From an uncultured Acidobacteriota bacterium (GTDB taxonomy: Bacteria; Acidobacteriota; Terriglobia; Terriglobales; Acidobacteriaceae): a stretch of DNA of 34,467 nt. Position 1 is the stretch's first letter. Every line of letters starts with the position of its first letter. Location of the stretch: assembly GCA_903851035.1 (NCBI GenBank), contig CAINND010000055.1:1-34467 (forward strand). The letters run 5' to 3'. Of the stretch, positions 33,578 to 34,467 are shown in pieces. The notes under the pieces were generated by a model. The model had not been told where the DNA came from, did not search any database, and saw only the letters and a program-made list of their open reading frames with translations. The position numbers were made by a program, and so were the translations under genes.

Positions 33578-33670
33578 TCAAATCCCCTTCCCCGTTTGCC
33601 ATTACCCCCTCCCACGCACTACGATTTTTCATCCCCGCCCGGCGCAAGCCGGAGCCTGTGAGGCGAACTC

Positions 33671-34467
33671 ATGTCTACTTCCACGGTTGAAGCTGCTATC
33701 CGCAAGTACACTCCGCTCAAGGCCGCTCGTGGCCTGGAGATGAGTTGCAAGGGCTGGGCGCAGGAAGCCGCTCTGCGCATGCTGATGAACAACCTGGATG
33801 AAGAGGTCGCCGAGCGTCCGCAGGACCTTGTGGTATACGGCGGCACGGGACGCGCCGCGCGCAACTGGGAGTGCTTTGACGCCATCGTCGCCTCGCTGAA
33901 GTCGCTGGAGAACGACGAGACGCTGCTCATCCAGAGTGGCAAGCCGGTGGGCATTCTGCGTACGCATGAGTACGCTCCGCGCGTGCTGCTGTGTAACAGC
34001 AACCTGGTCGGCCACTGGAACAACTGGGATAAGTTCAACGAGTTGGAGCGCGCCGGATTGATGGCCTACGGGCAGATGACCGCCGGCAGTTGGATTTACA
34101 TCGGTTCGCAGGGCATCATCCAGGGAACCTTTGAGACCTTCATGTCCGCCGCCGATAAACACTTTGGCGGCGACCTGACGGGCAAGCTCATCGTCAGCGG
34201 TGGCATGGGCGGCATGGGTGGAGCGCAGCCTTTGGCGGCCACCATGACCGGCGCCAGCTTCCTCGGCATCGACGTGGACCCGGAGCGCATCAAGAAGCGC
34301 CTGAAGAGCGGCTACTGCGACTTCATGGTCAACTCGCTGGACGAGGCCTTGCGCATTTTGAAGAACTCGCTGCGCAAGAAGGAGAACATCAGCGTAGGGC
34401 TGGTAGGCAACTGCGCCGACGTCATCCCCGAGTTGGCAGAGCGCGGCGTGGTGCCGGACATTCTCAC
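33671..34467 (+). CDS. hutU: Urocanate hydratase (partial, 3' end outside window)
   Basis: The first about 265 of some 550 residues of urocanase, which converts urocanate to imidazolone propionate in histidine breakdown. Conserved blocks include [46 protein letters not shown] and the glycine-rich [13 protein letters not shown] that belongs to the NAD+ site. The ATG at 33671 has GAGG 7 nt upstream. No stop occurs before the window ends, so the active-site cysteine region lies beyond it. Its GC-rich composition returns to that of the core genome, marking the right border of the AT-rich island. Other hut genes may follow. Confidence 0.95.
   Translation, partial: MSTSTVEAAIRKYTPLKAARGLEMSCKGWAQEAALRMLMNNLDEEVAERPQDLVVYGGTGRAARNWECFDAIVASLKSLENDETLLIQSGKPVGILRTHEYAPRVLLCNSNLVGHWNNWDKFNELERAGLMAYGQMTAGSWIYIGSQGIIQGTFETFMSAADKHFGGDLTGKLIVSGGMGGMGGAQPLAATMTGASFLGIDVDPERIKKRLKSGYCDFMVNSLDEALRILKNSLRKKENISVGLVGNCADVIPELAERGVVPDIL

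Noticed and set aside
33638-33656. CCGGC-GCAA-GCCGG hairpin before hutU
   Set aside because: Only 5 bp with a GNRA loop and no T-run. It may be chance in GC-rich DNA, so it was not called a terminator or riboswitch.
32176-33670. Prophage, integrase or att-site boundaries around the AT-rich island
   Set aside because: No integrase or transposase is present, and I found no direct repeat shared by the two borders. Compositional contrast alone supports transfer.
1-34467. CRISPR arrays, tRNA or rRNA genes, insertion sequences
   Set aside because: No regularly spaced repeats, cloverleaf-like sequences, rRNA segments or transposase-like proteins were found in either strand.

Overview
The window looks like part of a chromosome of an Acidobacteriota member, probably class Terriglobia. 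This is an inference from the gene set (Wzi-like capsule protein heading an exopolysaccharide operon, S46 peptidase, TgpA-type transglutaminase, short citrate synthase) and from a GC content above 60% in housekeeping genes. No 16S or tRNA gene is present to confirm it.

Positions 1-15176 are dominated by a minus-strand exopolysaccharide/capsule operon of the Wzx/Wzy type. In transcription order it holds a Wzi-like outer-membrane protein, a structured leader of about 200 nt, the Wzc-like tyrosine kinase, the Wza-like export protein, the Wzx flippase, a 49-codon small ORF, a hexapeptide acetyltransferase, the Wzy polymerase, a 37-codon small ORF, a GT2 glycosyltransferase, two GT4-fold glycosyltransferases, a WcaF-like acetyltransferase, a SAM methyltransferase, a WaaE-like GT2 and a secreted Pro/Ala-rich protein. 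Most junctions are ATGA overlaps or gaps of 1-10 nt, so translation is probably coupled. Both small ORFs fit exactly between their neighbours through such overlaps. No initiating sugar-phosphate transferase is visible.

Divergent from this operon, 15401-20281 (plus) encodes a HAD-UbiA fusion, a DprE1-like flavoprotein oxidase, a DprE2-like reductase and a polytopic membrane protein. The first three match the polyprenyl-phosphoryl-D-arabinofuranose pathway best known in mycobacteria. The fourth may be the glycosyltransferase that uses the product.

Positions 20353-26132 hold a PAS-histidine kinase-receiver hybrid and a TgpA-like transglutaminase (minus), the small SRP RNA (plus), a 74-aa single-pass membrane protein and an EAL-like/HDOD protein (plus). 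Positions 26220-32175 hold an S46 dipeptidyl-peptidase (minus), then citrate synthase, a cysteine desulfurase and the tRNA 2-thiouridylase MnmA (plus). The last two form a sulfur-relay pair.

Positions 32176-33580 are a sharply AT-richer island (about 42% GC in sampled coding lines, about 22% in part of the leader). It carries two overlapping genes of unknown family: a 177-aa protein with a winged-helix-like C-terminus and a 251-aa protein with a HEPN-type R-N-x5-H motif plus a helical, possibly DNA-binding C-terminus. This is the best candidate for an undescribed system, perhaps defence or toxin-antitoxin. The window ends inside urocanate hydratase (hutU).
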